Assembly: GCA_030141605.1 (NCBI GenBank)
Contig: JAQGDQ010000009.1
Span: forward strand, 1-62,000
Reading direction: 5' to 3'
DNA: 62,000 bases
From: Tubiluchus corallicola
Taxonomy: Eukaryota; Priapulida; Priapulimorpha; Priapulimorphida; Tubiluchidae
Part shown: positions 35,103 to 48,488 of the stretch, piece after piece
Layout: each line of letters opens with the position of its first letter
Numbering within the stretch: the first letter of the stretch is position 1
Translations under genes and position numbers: made by a program
The notes under the pieces: generated by a model
Databases searched by the model: none
Told to the model about the DNA's origin: nothing
The model's input: the letters and a program-made list of their open reading frames with translations, nothing else

Positions 35103-38100
35103 ATGAAACTGCATGAGAATCAACGAACATTAGCTCGTTTACGCTGCTTAACTGAATGTGTGGACTGCATTGTTAACTGCTATCAGCTTCCAGAGAGTTT
35201 GTGTTATGTAGCAGCCAAATTAGCCTTCAAGATTAAACCTGGTGTGCAGTACACGGGCAAATTTGTTCTTCACTCTCAGCCAAGTAAAAGTAGTTCTAAA
35301 GCAACTGATCAGCTTCCCCTGCCATGTACAGCTTCATGGACATTTTACGCTTCAGGAGAAGAATATTGCAATGGAGATGGACAATGGATAAAGTTGCTTC
35401 AAGTGAGTAGGCATCAAAAAAAGTGTTTTAAGATCTTAGTTATGCTTAAATTAGTAATGGTATGACAAATAAGTATAGTTCTTATAGTTTATAGTTTGAT
35501 CTTTTGTGTACATGGTATTTTGCAATATTGTAATACAGCATAATGTAATAGCTAGTGACTTGTTTTCTAGAAAATCATGAAATACACAGTTGACATTAGA
35601 GTAATATTTGGGATATTGATGACTTTGCACTTGTAATTTCTAATTTGCTGGATTCTCTCGTGACGTATGTCCAAACTCCAAGCAATATTTTATTGTGATC
35701 ATAATAATCATAATTTTCTAGTATTGCACTACTGGTAAGCAAGAAGATATAGTAACCCTGAAGGACGATGCCTGGTTGCTGCTTTTTGATAACCAAACGA
35801 CATCAAGCGGTATACCAGAGCAACCCATCCTGTTACAAGAATCATGTGATACATCTCAACAGTCAGGCCTAGGGTCAGCTATGAGGCTGCATAGGTAAAG
35901 TACATCACCATGTTAAGCATTTTACTTGAGATCATGTTTTGCAAAATGCACTTTGTGTTTTTTTAGTGCAACATTGATTTTATTCAATGAATCTTTACAA
36001 ATTTGTTGGAGAGAAAATTAACCTCTTCATTATTGCATAGTTTGGTATCCGTGTAAGGGAATATTTTAAGAAAAGAAAAATTTGGTACTACTACAGATAC
36101 AGTGAGATACTACTGGAAATTACTACAACTTTTGCTATATCACCATCAGTTTTACTATCACAGCTATCAATGCCACTATTTTCATCCTATACCACCATCA
36201 CGAGTCCACCATTTTCATCAACACCATCTTCATCATGCCATTTCAAAAGTAATTTTGTTTTGAGTGGTTTAATTCAAAGCAGCTTGCAAAATGTAGAGTA
36301 GAAAACAAAAGTCATGACGCAGCAGACTGCGGTAATAATATCATTGTTTATGCAAGTTCTGCTAACTTTTTTTGGTTATAGGCATTTTGTGTCAGTTGAT
36401 TTGTAGTCTTGCCAGTCAGTCAGTCAGAATAACATGGTCATACAGGCAGTGAAGTGGTTAATGTCCATATTATTAGGATTATAAGATGAGCTGAAAAAAC
36501 ACCTCTATTTTGCACAGAATGTGTTAATTTAACAAATTGCAGACTCGGGTTTTCACTGCACTTAGTCTGCACTATCTTATCCAGCCTTCTCCAAAGTAAG
36601 CACTGTAAGCTAATCTTTTTTCACTCCAGTGATTAATAAGTTCTCATTGATTTATATTTCAAATGATACTTGGACCAAATAGGAAAATAACCGATTAATT
36701 TTCCTAGACGGCGATTATCCGCAGCTACTCTGACTCTCGATATAAACCATTTCAATAATTCTTTTCATTGGAGATGTTTCCATGGCTGTCTTAGGTGCTG
36801 TGGTGCTCAGACCACTTTGAACTACTTCTTGTGTACATTGTGCTTCCATAATTGAACTGGGCTGTCTCTAGGTGGAATTAGGCACTGATTGATTTGTTAT
36901 ATTTCTACTGATCTTTCTAATTATATCTCTGGACAGCTTAAAGAAAATGTCGCCAAATATCTTTTCTTAGACTTTCCTTAGCAGTAGGTACTGTTTGCTC
37001 ACAGATTTATTTTATTTATTAGTCTGCAATAACCCTTTTAGCTAGTGTGCTTTTTCAATTAGATTTTAATTGGGAATGTTATAGTTATACTAACTTTAAA
37101 ACAAACGGGCTTTGATGAAGAATTTTCTTATTTTCAGATGGGAGGATGTAGTAGAATACAACTATTCGTTAAAACTTAGCAGTTTTGCGGAAGTGGAACC
37201 TGCTGCTCCAGATGCTGTGAAAAGATTACGAGATGTTCCGCCATCTTGGCTGCTAGATCACGATGAAGAGTTAGCCAAGTTCCTGTGTGACCATACCCGA
37301 AATGATAATGAATATTTGGGCAGCGTCAGAAATTATGTTGATTCTATTCAGGTGTCTTCTTTTTGTGTAAGTAGTCAAATGTGTGCAAAAACGTTAAGAA
37401 AATCTCTAAAAAAATTAATAATCGGAAAAATCACTGGCTAGTTTTTATGCCGTATCATGAATTAGGACACTTTAGAGTATTACAGTTGTACCAGTCACAA
37501 TGTGAAAGGAAGCCCATTAATAAAGCTAGTATTTACTTATGCTGCTTGGATATAGTATCAATTACTTCAAAAGGGAAGAAACTAATGTATACCCCAAAAA
37601 TCTTTCCATACAAAGTTATATTACTTAGTGCAACACTTCCGTAATTGGAAAAGAAAATTCCTAATAATTTAAAATATTCATGCCAACTGGTAAAAACTTC
37701 ACTTTTAATCATCATCTCTATGTGCCACTCATTCACTAAAAACATTATTGATTTTATTGATCACATGAAGTAATTTAAACTTTTGCTTAGTTAGCAAAGT
37801 GTGTGTCATGAATGTCCTGATTATTTTTCAAACTATAAAAGCAAAGTTATCTAAATTTGTTTCAAATGATTTACCATTAGAATAGCTCAGCCTAACGGGC
37901 ATCGCGGGAATTTAAATTTACCAGTTCTATGCAGCGTTACTGCTAACGCAAGGTCTGTACACAGTGAGACATCATGTAAACGATACTAAATTTAAAGGCG
38001 ATTTTTTAGGCTTTGTTTATGAACAGTGTTTTTCCTAACTTTTAAGCTGTCTTGGTTTATGTGTTATATTGATTTAACTCAAATGCCTGATGTATATACT

Positions 38101-40975
38101 ATATTTTACATATTAGTGACCTTTTTTCTTGTTGTGGATTTCAGAGCATTTTCAGCTGGCAACAAACGTTCACGCTGGCTGGTTTCAACAAACGGAGTCT
38201 TGTCAAAAATCAGAAAGCTCATTACCACTGAGAAAAAACCTTTTATTCAAACTTAGAGAATGTGTTTATAAAACCGTAGAACATACTTGGCATACATAAT
38301 TGCACAAGTCTTAGTTACTATTCTTTTCCCTCAGGATGATGATCCAGTCAAAGGATTGACCGATGGAGACTCTGAGACATTTTGGGAAAGTGATGGTAGT
38401 CAAGGTCAGCATTGGATTAGACTTACAATGAAAAAGGGAATCATTATAAAGTAATAAATCCTTTACCTTTTTAACAAAAAAGAGTCTAACATCTTTTTAG
38501 AATTTGTTACATTTGCTTGTAGTGATGTAAATTAAACTGTGAGCATCAATGTTTCATACTGAGGTGCTAAAGCTTAACATTTGTGATTTGTTTAACTACT
38601 GTTGCTTACTGGTTTTCAAATATTCACAGGTAGGCTATGCAACAAAGGATTTAAACTTGGCCAGGGTTTTCTTGCAAAAATAACCAATATGAATTGAAAT
38701 TAGTAAGTTTGTCACATAAGTCATGATAAACTTGAATTACTGATTAATAAATTCCTATGAATAAGTTACACAGGTTAAAATATCCTGTGTATACATATAC
38801 ATATATATATATATATTTATTTATTTATTTTGCATTTTTAGAAAATTATACCTAACAGTGGATGCATCCGATGATAATTACATGCCATACCATATCATTG
38901 TTATGGGTGGAGAACTGGACAACATGAAACGGCTCCACGACATTCATCTTGATGTTTCCGTCACTGGAGATATATGTGTGCTGGAAAATATGACAGATTA
39001 CTATCACATTATTGAAATTCGGTACTTATCGTTAACCTCTTCACTGCTGCACAATTTGTATTTTAGCTAGCATATGGGAAATATTTTTAGAAAAGGAAAA
39101 GTTGCTACTTATACAGATACTACTACAGACTACATATTACTGTAACTTTTGCTATATCACTAAGTTTTACTGTCAAAACTATAATTGCCACTACCATAGC
39201 TGTTGACACCCCCATAATTTCTAATGCTACTGCAGGTGCTGACTACCACCACCATCACGAGCACCACCATTTTCATTAATGCAAGTTTCGTCACATAATT
39301 TAAGAAAGTAGTTTGTTTTTGTGTGGTTTAATTCAAAGTATCTTTCAAAATATAGGGTAGAAAACAAAAGTCACCACTCAGCAGACTGCAGTGCACATTC
39401 AATAATGACAACAACTTTTTCTGCCGCAAATTTTTTCCATGTTTTTGCCTGTAGTCGTTTTGTTGCCTACATATTTACTTTTTGGTCAACAGAAGACATC
39501 ACTACTGCTAGTAGTGTCACTAGCCTGATTCATGAAGTGTGCGAAGCGTGTGCAGTATCATTGCTACTAATGTTACTTATCACTTAATTTACATATTAGG
39601 CATAATGGTGACCCATTTCTTCCTATAGGCCAGTTAGAATAATATTTTCATGACGGGAGTGTGCATTACCATTACTCTTACTGTTAGAGTAGGTACATGT
39701 AACTACTGCCAAACTATTTAAAAGTGCTCTCAGCATTCTGTTTTCATAATTCACATTTTTGATTTTTTTTCTGGATTTTTTTTTGGCCAAATGTAGAAAA
39801 GTGAAAATCATGACGTTATTTAAACATAAAAACTGACAATATGTGCATTACTATAAGCAAGAATATGAACTGTATGCTTGTTTATAAATGTCCTTTCAAA
39901 TAAACAGATGTTCTGCGACTGCATTATTATTCTGCTAATAAAAACTTATTATCAGCTATTTAGCTATTAATATAAAAAGTTATTAATAAATTTGGAACAA
40001 AAAATTCAGATTGATCCATTACTCGTTGTATATTCACTATATTTCTTGTAGTATTGATGAATTACACAATATTTCTTTTAGTATTAAAGAATGCAAAGAT
40101 GGCGGAATTGACACTCGCATACACGGTATTAAAATCAAATCTTCTACTGAACATGATGTGGGGCTAAGTCAAGATTTGTTTTGTAGCAACACTCTTATGC
40201 GCTACCCTAAGCTGGAGAATTGTGATAAAGAATTTTTATATCGTAGAGCTCTTATTCTGCAAAGGTTTGGATTGAACTTTTGACTTTTTGCTAGTGTACT
40301 TATTTATTTTTATCATTTACTAGACGTACTGTCATCGAAATAAATGTATAAGATTATTTGTCTTAAAAAAAAGGAGTATTGAAATAAGTTGATTAATTTC
40401 TTTGTATCGAAAATCAGTATCTGTTTTGCTCTTCTTTGACTTTATTTACAGTTGTTATGAGTCACAAGTTGTTATGATGGCCTCAAATCAGACAAACTTG
40501 TAACTGTTGTTGTTGCTTGAGAAGAACTTGATTGATGGAGAAACTACATTTCAAAACAGCTAACACCGAAATTTTGTACTGAGCACTACTTGTATATATT
40601 GCAAAACACATACAAATATAGAATACAATGCGTGGTTCCCATAAATATAAAAACTAAGAAATTTTAGCAGTCTGGTATAACCTGAGTTGCTGGTCTTTTC
40701 TAGAAGAGTGCTAGAGATATACTGGACTATGAGCATGTGAGCATATGTGCAAGTTGTAGTAAGAAAAAGCTTTGTTTACAATCACTTCAGAATGGTGGTG
40801 GCATCCTCATTAAGCTAGCTTTTTAAAGTTTACAATAAAATTACTATTTTCTGAATTGCTTTTGCATTTGTAAACTATAATTATGATTAGAGGATATTAA
40901 CATATTGCTGTCTTCATGATATAAGTCATTTATTTTCACACAACCATTTTTATGTACAACAAAGCTATTAATAGC

Positions 40976-41008
<33 letters not shown>

Positions 41009-44000
41009 TTACTAATAGCAATTTCATTTTTAGGTTTATAATATTGTTTGACAGTGTATTACATTATATTGTGCCGCAGTGGCAGTATTCTATAGGAACT
41101 TTCAAGTGTTTTGAGGTACGTTCATATAAGTAAATTGGAAATAATTGTGACTCATTAATTTATTTAGTTGGTTTCAAATCTCTGTACATTACTTTTGTAT
41201 TTTATCATACTGTTATGCAAATTTTAAACATAATACATTTAAGCAGTATTGTTAAGCGGTATTGCAAGGAATCATCTTTTGTTTCAGTTGGTTCGTCAGC
41301 TACTTCCATTATCACGAAAAAGACTATCATTAATTGAAACATTTCTAAGGGAGACTGAGTCTAGGTTTGTTTATTCCACATTTTTTTCATCTGATATCAT
41401 AAATATGAATGCTCACTTGTTTACATGCAAATTACATCAATTCGTTTATGTAATCACTCACTAACTTTATATAAAATTTTCTTTTTTCAGCGTTCCTCGT
41501 CATATGCCAAAATTGTATATTAATCGTTGTTTAGCTGCAGAACACAGAATAGATCCTAGTTTAGATCCAGAGTATAAGCAAACTATCTTCAGTCAAGTTT
41601 ATGAAGGCTTGAGGCCTAGGGAACGGATCGAGAAATCGCTGGATTACCGGCAAGTCTGTTCTTCCATAGTATTATTATAAGAAAATTTCATCCGAATCCA
41701 TTTTTGATGAAGATGTAATTTTTTATCCTGTAGCAAGCTACATGTTAAACAACTACATCTTTTTGCTTTATTTTAGCTTATGAAGCAGGACTTGCAGCAT
41801 AAAGTGAAAATGTTTATTGAGTTATTGATTATCGTTTAAGAAAGAAAGAGTTACAAGAATAAACAGTTTTAAAGTGCTAATCAGGCAAAGTAAAAATTCA
41901 AAACCTTGAATTTAAATGCTTTAAACTGGCAAAATACTTTAAAGTAAGTGAATAATCATATAAGTACATACTTCTTATATTTTTGTTTTAAAAACTTCTC
42001 CCTGCATTTTCTGCTGCTATGTCTCTTGCATTTACAAATATGTGGTTTACACGTCTTGAATATGTGACCCAAACTATAAGGCATTTTGTTGACACATTCA
42101 GTCAAATATTCGTAATCTTATTTATAGCGTTGTTTTCCTTATTTATTCTATTTAGTTAGATATCATGTATTTTATGATTGATTTGCAGCATTTAGTTAAA
42201 TTTTTTAACATTTAGTTTTTTTACTGCTTATTCAACATTTTTGTACATGTCAGTGTGTGTAAGGAGATAAGCCTTCAACAAAACAGACAAATTAATGTGT
42301 GTGTTTTTGGCAGACTGGGATTTAGCTGTGAAACTGCCCAGAAGTAAAATCCATTGTTGTCTCGCTTTATTTGTGCTACTTTAACTTTTTAGCTAAGGAG
42401 CCTTTTGTATTCATAATTTAATTTTTCTCTTTGTACAGATGGCCATCTCGGTATGACCAGTGGTGGGAGTGCAAATTCGCATCAGAAGGTATAATAGATC
42501 AAGGAGGTGGTTTTCGTGATAGCTTGGCTGACATAGCTGACGAACTCTGTCCGACCGATAGTGAGGTTCCAGTGCCCCTTCCTTTTTTCATCCGAGCCCC
42601 TAATCAGGTGAGCTGTAGTGGTTTTATTTGTTATAATAGCATATTATCAGTTTTACGTCTTATAAATGTAAGTCAAACAGCACTGTTCAATTAAGTAAGA
42701 GAAACAGTCACAGAACTATGACAGGACTATGATTGCAGTAACTTTGACTGCAATATGAGGATTCATTACCTCTGATGGGTTGTAGATTTTATTTTCATAT
42801 GTCAGTTGCAAAAAATTTCCAGAATGTTCTATCTTTAGTAAAATAGTTTTTTATCAGTTATTAAAATCTTGGTACTGCATCTTTTCTAACTGTGTGCTTG
42901 GAAATTCTTCAACTTTTAGCATCTGACATGCTTTGTATCATTCTTCGTTGCTTGATGACAGTGTGTTGAGCTTGTTGTATTTAAAATGTTCATGAAAAGT
43001 AATTTCTGTCATTAACTTTCAGTTTAACATTGATTTGAATGTGGACAGGGATGTGTATGTTCCTAACTCAAAACATGATAAATTTGCCCAGTATGAATGG
43101 ATAGGAAAATTGATGGGAGCATGCCTGCGCAGCAGAGAAAGTCTGGTAACACACCCTAGTTTTTTATGGTGTCTTCTATTAGGCCATTTTCTTACTAATA
43201 AAAACTTTAAAGCAGAAGAAAAGGGAATTTTGAAATATATGCAAATAATTTTCCATTCAAAGTTATATTACTTAGCATTGCACTTACCCGCTTGAAAGAC
43301 TTGTGTAATTGGAAAAGAAAATTCTTAATAATTTAAAACATTTGCACCACTTGGTAAAAAGGCACTGCGTCGCCATCCCAATGTGGAGTACTAATTCACC
43401 AAAAAACACCTTTTTCTTCTTATTGACAAGATAAAGAAATTTAAACTTCTGCTTAATTACTGAGGTTTGCTGTATGAATGCCCCGAATGTTTTTCAAAAC
43501 TTCATGCAAGGTTATCTAAGCTTTTTTTCAAACGATTTAAAGTCAAAATGTCTGTGGCTATTGGTCATTACTAGAGTTTAAATTTACAAGATTTATACAG
43601 CATTACTGCTAATGCATGCCCTGTATGCAATAAGACAGCATCTAAGTGATGTAAAATTTCAACACAAATTTTTAGGCTTTATTTATGCAGCGTGTTTTCT
43701 TATAATTTAATTTACCAAAAAATAATTTTTATTATACTACCATTTTCTGAATAGTGTAATGTAACATTACCATCTTTGTTTTTATATTAGGTTTTATCGT
43801 TACCAAGTTTTATTTGGAAGAAACTCGTTGGAGAAACTGTTAGCTGGTCAAGAGATTATATAACTATTGACCTGGCTGAGGTGAAGCTTATGGAGAATGT
43901 TGAATCAATGGACCAAGAAGCATTTCTCAGCTACTTTGGAGATGAGCGGACATTCGTGTATGCAATAACATTTTTTTCTTTCAACTTTTGTTCTTCGATT

Positions 44001-47000
44001 TGCAGCTTCAAATCTTATGAACTGCACTTTGCAAACTGCATGTCCCATTTATAACTTTGCACGATCTAAGAGGAATGTTGGTAGATTGTTTAATAGGCCT
44101 GTCTGCCACCACAAACTCTCAGCATAATTTTTTATACTTGTTTATTCAGGCACATATCTACTAGGCCTGACGTGTAATTATTCACCAGTCCTCCTAGTTT
44201 TTTTATTATCTGAGTGCATTTATGTAAAAATGATCTTTACAAAAGCTCTTAGTTCTTGTTATCTTTCTATGAGAAATCGTTCATGATGGCTGTCTGATAC
44301 ATCTGTGTAATTTATGTATGTTGTCATGTTTATATTTTTGCAGGTGTACAACATGCAATGGCAGCACTGTACCAGTTACTCCAGGAGGGGAGAAAAAATT
44401 GCTGACTTTTGACAACAGATTAGAGTATGTGCAGAGTGTCAAGGATATCCGGATGTCCGAATTTAATAAACAGGTCAGGTGATAATTGTATGCCTTGATT
44501 TCAGCCGAGTCAGCTATCACCTGTGTCAATTTTATGTTCAGAAGTCACAAATATTTTTTAATTCGTGAGAAATGTGTAAGTGCGTCTAGGAATATCTCAT
44601 TAAATGATCTTGTTTGGACAAATGCTTATTAGGATACTCATGAACTTTGCATTGTAGTAGATATATTAGAGCTTACGAATTAATTACATTATTTATAACT
44701 ATACATATGTTAGTTACCGATTTGTCGTGCACACTAAAGTTTGTAGATATGGTAAATTGTTTTCTTTTGTTTGTTTTTGTGCACGTGTATAAATGTGGCT
44801 TCACAACGTTAAGTAGTGTTTTGAGAGTGTGAACATTTAAGTAGAATTAGTGAATGCATTTTTTAAGTAGATTCATTGCAAAGAAACTATTGCATTCATC
44901 AGTCCTCTGACTGATTATATACAAATTTTTTTATAAATCTATTGTTTGCATTAATTGCAATAAATAATGTGTGTGTGTGTGTGTGTGTGTGCGTGCATGT
45001 GTGTATGCATCTGTTTATAACTAAAGTTGTTTGTAGTTATATATAAAACTGCATTTTTATTTTCACTTGTTTCAAACATTTTTGCAAATGCATATACTGA
45101 AAAGTTTTAAATCATTGCCAGGTCGATGTACACTGATTTGTTTGTCATTAACTTTGATGATGACAACAGTGACCTTTGATTAATAATATGCACTTAACGT
45201 GTGATATAAATAAAGTGGTTTGGACTTCTTGAACTTCTTTGTGAGAAGAGTCACCCACGTAAAAGTATGCAGTTAAGTTTTTAAATAAAGTTGCAATAAT
45301 GGACTTGTATGTTTCTTATTAATATTACTAAATATGTGAGAAATGATGATTGATGTCGTTTCTTCATTAGGTTGATGCAATAAAGCAGGGTCTGTTGAAG
45401 GTAATACCAAAAGCTGTACTTGATCTGCTAACATGGCAAGAGCTGGAAAAGAAAGTTTGTGGTGATCCAGACATAACTGTGGAAGCTTTAAAAAAGCAAA
45501 GTGAGTGCCGATTTTTTGGGTTTGAACAAATCCACATTTAACCGGATCTGGATTAGATTCACGTCTAGACTTTTGTTGTTAGAGATATTAATATAACTCC
45601 TGTTCCCGGTTCTTTAAAAATATTGTATTCCCATTCCGGATATGCTGAAACAACTCCTGACTAATTCTGAAATAATTTAAAAAATGTCTTATTGGCAAGG
45701 TATCACAACATAGGAACTTTTTAGTTAGAATTTTTTTACTTCAGCTTTTATTAAAGACCGGGGAAAATCTTTCACTGAGATTACTTTATGACTTCACATG
45801 GATTTTTTATAATTTTGGCGTTGTAAAAATTATTATAATTTTGCATCTCCGAAGGTCAAGGCCTGACCAGCTGATCCGGATCTGATCTCGTCTCTAAATT
45901 TTTCCTTTGGTTTTATTGGTATTTTTTGCTGCAAAGTCGGTTTGTCATCAGCAATGTATAAAGAATAATGCTATCTCTGTTAATGTAAGCCACTGAGTTT
46001 TCCTCAACTGACTGAACTTTGGTCTTGGTTTTTAGAACTGCACTGTTATTTTCATGCTTGGCATGTATAGTAAAAGTGTTTGTGTAAGATGGTGTCCTGG
46101 TGTGGATAATGAAATTTTGGATTGTTTCCGCTACATTAAAACAAAATAGCAGTAGTTCTGCTTTAAAGTGCTTCTTGAATTCTGCAGAAATGAATGGTAA
46201 TGAAAACAGCATATAACAAATCTTTATTCAGTAATTACTCAGCCCCATACAATTATTGAGTTATTGTTTCGCTTTAGAAATGATTCCTTCTGTATGTAAC
46301 TCAACTTAAATGCTGGTTGAAATGGGTTATATTTCCTTTTTGTAATTCCAGCTGATAATGAAAGGATTCATAAGCTTATTGTAATCATTTTTTCAAAAAT
46401 TAAATACATTTTTCTTTTCCCCATTTCGCTTTGGAGCAGCTCACTATGAGGATATGTCGCAGACTGACATTAGAGTTTGTCACCTTTGGGAAGCCATAGA
46501 AAAATTTACAAGCGAAGATAGAAGCCGGTTTCTCCGTTTTGTGACGGGCAGAAGACGACTGCCGGCACCCATCTATGTTTGTCCGGATAAAGGGTTAGTA
46601 TATTATCGCCATAGCTAGTAACTGGGATATTTTTTACCAATCTGTATAATTTTCGATTATTGAGGTATTGGAACTTCTTTCAAAAAGTGAAATGAGAAAG
46701 CATTGACTATTAGAGTGATGTCAAAGCCACAGATTTGATTCATGATATTTTACATATTTCGCTTTGCCTGTATTACTGCCTACATAGCATCAGTGTTGGG
46801 TGTAGCTGACTTTTTGTTTATTTGAAATTTAAGTGATTGCAGGTCTGTGGAAACTTGAAATCTACTAGTTATTTGTTTTACGTAAGTAGATCTAACGAGG
46901 TACATTATAAATCCGTCAGTGTGGAACAGCTTTTAAAGAATAACATGTTAGATATTCCATCACATAGCTCTGTATGACTTAGGTTGATCATTATATTGAC

Positions 47001-48123
47001 TTAGTGACATGAAAGCACAAACTAATTTGGCCTCTACTGTTTAAATGTGCAATATAGTAATTTTTAAAACATTTTTATTTCAGTGAGGAGGTAGTAAATT
47101 CATTGCCTGAATCGTCAACTTGTTCTAGTACATTGTTTCTACCAAAGTACGAGAGGTAAAAAAAATTGTTCCTTACTGAAGTTTTCACATGTGTTTGCTT
47201 GTGTTTTTCTATGTGCATTGTAAAGCCTCTTGAAGGACAGTGCTGAGGCTCATTTATTGGCTTCATTAGTTTGTACTCACCAAAACTCAGCTCTGGTAAG
47301 AATGTTGCTTTGATAAAGTTTGTTTGTATGTTGGTATACATCATATTGAAGTAATATTCGGGTCTAGGCATTGATTTAGACTGACAATTTTCTTACATAT
47401 CTGTGAAAAACTAATTTTGCTCGAATATTAAACATTAGTCTGTTTCTTGAACTTGCTGTTTATTTAACCATCGGCCACCAGAAACGGGGCGCAAAAATGG
47501 CCACCAGAAACGGGCTTGGTCATTTTGCCGTAAAGCCTTCAGTACCTGTCCTCCACTGTGCTTATCTGTGCAGAATGGTTATCTGTCTGCTACATAAACA
47601 GATGTTATCTGTCTACGATATTAGCATGTCACATACTTTCATTGTAATACCAATCGCAGCACACTGGGGTGTGTTTTTACCTAAGTGCCAGTTTGTTATC
47701 ATATTGACTTTCCCCATTATATGGTAGGGCAAAAATGAGAAAGTAAGCAAATTTGCAGTCTTTGTTAGCTAGTTTTGAAATTTACTCTTGTTGTGGAAAA
47801 ATGTCTTATACTAGGCCTTGAGAACCAGAATAATGGGGAAAAGGCATTTTGAGTAAAACCACTCATCTTTATATATCTTAGTGTTGCTATCTTTGCTAAA
47901 ACACTTTATGAAAAAGGAGAAATGTAAACCATTTAGGAGTCGGTTCATTAGTAACAAACTTGTTCGATACAGTTCACTTACCTGATAATGATTCTTTATA
48001 AACGGTAATCTCTGAAATACTCTTCATTTTGTTTGTAGTGCCAAGGTAGCGGAAGACAAACTCCGTTATGCAATATACAACTGCATAGCGATAGACACAG
48101 ACATGAGTCCTTGGGACAACTGA
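35103..48123 (+). CDS. HECTD3: HECTD3, HECT-type E3 ubiquitin-protein ligase
   Basis: Seventeen exons: 35103-35402, 35722-35894, 37138-37351, 38335-38450, 38842-39021, 40082-40264, 41034-41115, 41288-41364, 41491-41649, 42439-42607, 43023-43145, 43791-43957, 44344-44473, 45371-45500, 46440-46593, 47084-47155 and 48039-48123. All phases agree, giving 837 residues (human 861). Residues about 200-380 form the DOC/APC10-like substrate domain ([29 protein letters not shown]). About 488-833 is the HECT domain ([61 protein letters not shown]). The catalytic Cys is C799 in [14 protein letters not shown], 38 residues from the end as in human. It would accept ubiquitin as a thioester and pass it to substrates in the cytosol. 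Intron 9 uses a GC donor. The start was chosen as the first ATG of the homologous frame. Confidence 0.96.
36052..36455 (+). repeat. Interspersed repeat family C, copy 1
   Basis: In HECTD3 intron 2. It aligns with 39066-39665: ACTTTTGCTATATCAC, CCACCATTTTCAT, GTGGTTTAATTCAAAG and GTAGAAAACAAAAGTCA occur in order in both. The left part is rich in CAC/CAT triplets. Class unknown. Confidence 0.75.
37540..38045 (+). repeat. Interspersed repeat family B, copy 4
   Basis: In HECTD3 intron 3. Near full-length match to copies 1 and 5 (CAAAGTTATATTACTTAG, TTGGAAAAGAAAATTC, AATTTAAACTTTTGCTTA, CATCATGTAAACGA-like end). Confidence 0.75.
38791..38830. repeat. AT/TTTA simple repeat
   Basis: An AT dinucleotide run passes into TTTA units, ending immediately before HECTD3 exon 5 and overlapping its polypyrimidine tract region. 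Confidence 0.85.
39066..39665 (+). repeat. Interspersed repeat family C, copy 2
   Basis: In HECTD3 intron 5, same orientation as copy 1. It is longer, with a CCACCACCATCACGAGCACC block and a diverged tail that ends in GTTAGAATAATATTTTCATG, matching GTCAGAATAACATGGTCAT of copy 1. Confidence 0.75.
40042..40082 (+). promoter_or_regulatory. HECTD3: Tandem in-frame splice acceptors of HECTD3 exon 6
   Basis: ATTTCTTGTAG|TATTGATGAA and ATTTCTTTTAG|TATTAAAGAA lie 30 bp apart, as a small duplication of the acceptor and the first exon bases. Using the first (exon start 40052) instead of the second (40082) adds ten codons without a stop and keeps the phase. The second acceptor has the better pyrimidine tract and gives the family-like length. 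Confidence 0.6.
40976..41008. repeat. TAA trinucleotide repeat
   Basis: About eleven TAA units, 25 bp upstream of HECTD3 exon 7. Confidence 0.95.
41650..41655 (+). promoter_or_regulatory. HECTD3: GC splice donor of HECTD3 intron 9
   Basis: The exon must end ...TAC CG before the A of exon 10 to read Y-R-W, as in the family (LDYRWP). This places GCAAGT at the donor, the usual strong context of GC-AG introns. No GT donor nearby keeps the frame. Confidence 0.85.
43185..43710 (+). repeat. Interspersed repeat family B, copy 5
   Basis: In HECTD3 intron 11, begins 40 bp after the donor. Near full-length (CTTGAAAGACTTGTGTAA, GGAAAAGAAAATTCTTAATA, AATAAGACAGCATCTAAGTG). Together with copies 1 and 4 it defines the family as about 0.5 kb. 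Confidence 0.78.
44969..44991. repeat. GT dinucleotide repeat
   Basis: About eleven GT units in HECTD3 intron 13. Confidence 0.95.
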
Positions 48124-48312
48124 TTTCCATGCTACCATGTGCAAGGCAAGTCACCTTGCAATACAATCTTAGCAATACACCATTTCCGAAACATTCTTGT
48201 GCTTGATTATGGCAAACACAGTTTCTTATGCGACTTTGTGGGCAGCTCTTCATATTTACAAGGGTTACTGAAATAGAAACGTTTGTCATACTTGCTCTTC
48301 ATGACTCCTTAT

Positions 48313-48488
48313 GGTGCCATTCAGACTAGCAAATTTTCCGTTGCGAGTTTTCTCTCTGACAGCAAACTGGCAAGTTAGTGTGAACTGCTTAGTGAGTTAC
48401 TGTCTGCATGTTATTGTAAATACTTTGACACTGATTGAATGTGTTTGCGAGTTACTTGGCGAGAAAACTTGCTAGTCTGAAAGCACCC
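48313..48488. mobile_element. 176-bp MITE with 5-bp target duplication
   Basis: The left end GGTGCCATTCAGACTAGCAA and the right end read on the other strand GGTGCTTTCAGACTAGCAAG form an inverted pair that continues into TTTTC and cell-specific interior. CTTAT flanks both sides (48308-48312 and 48489-48493). It lies 190 bp after the HECTD3 stop, probably inside the 3'UTR or just beyond. No coding capacity. Confidence 0.78.

Noticed and set aside
37352-37441. Continuation of HECTD3 exon 3 past 37351
   Set aside because: The frame stays open to 37441 but loses similarity at the GTGTCT donor, and the next exon is in phase 0 with 37351.
38144-38256. Acceptor-like GATTTCAG followed by an open stretch, as an extra HECTD3 exon
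   Set aside because: No usable donor keeps phase, the translation has no similarity to HECTD3, and joining 37351 to 38335 directly gives the expected DOC-domain sequence in frame.
44474-44482. Alternative HECTD3 exon-13 donor GTGATA six bases downstream
   Set aside because: It would shift the phase to exon 14, which must begin with GTT GAT GCA in phase 0. The donor after CAG at 44473 is weaker in form but keeps the frame.
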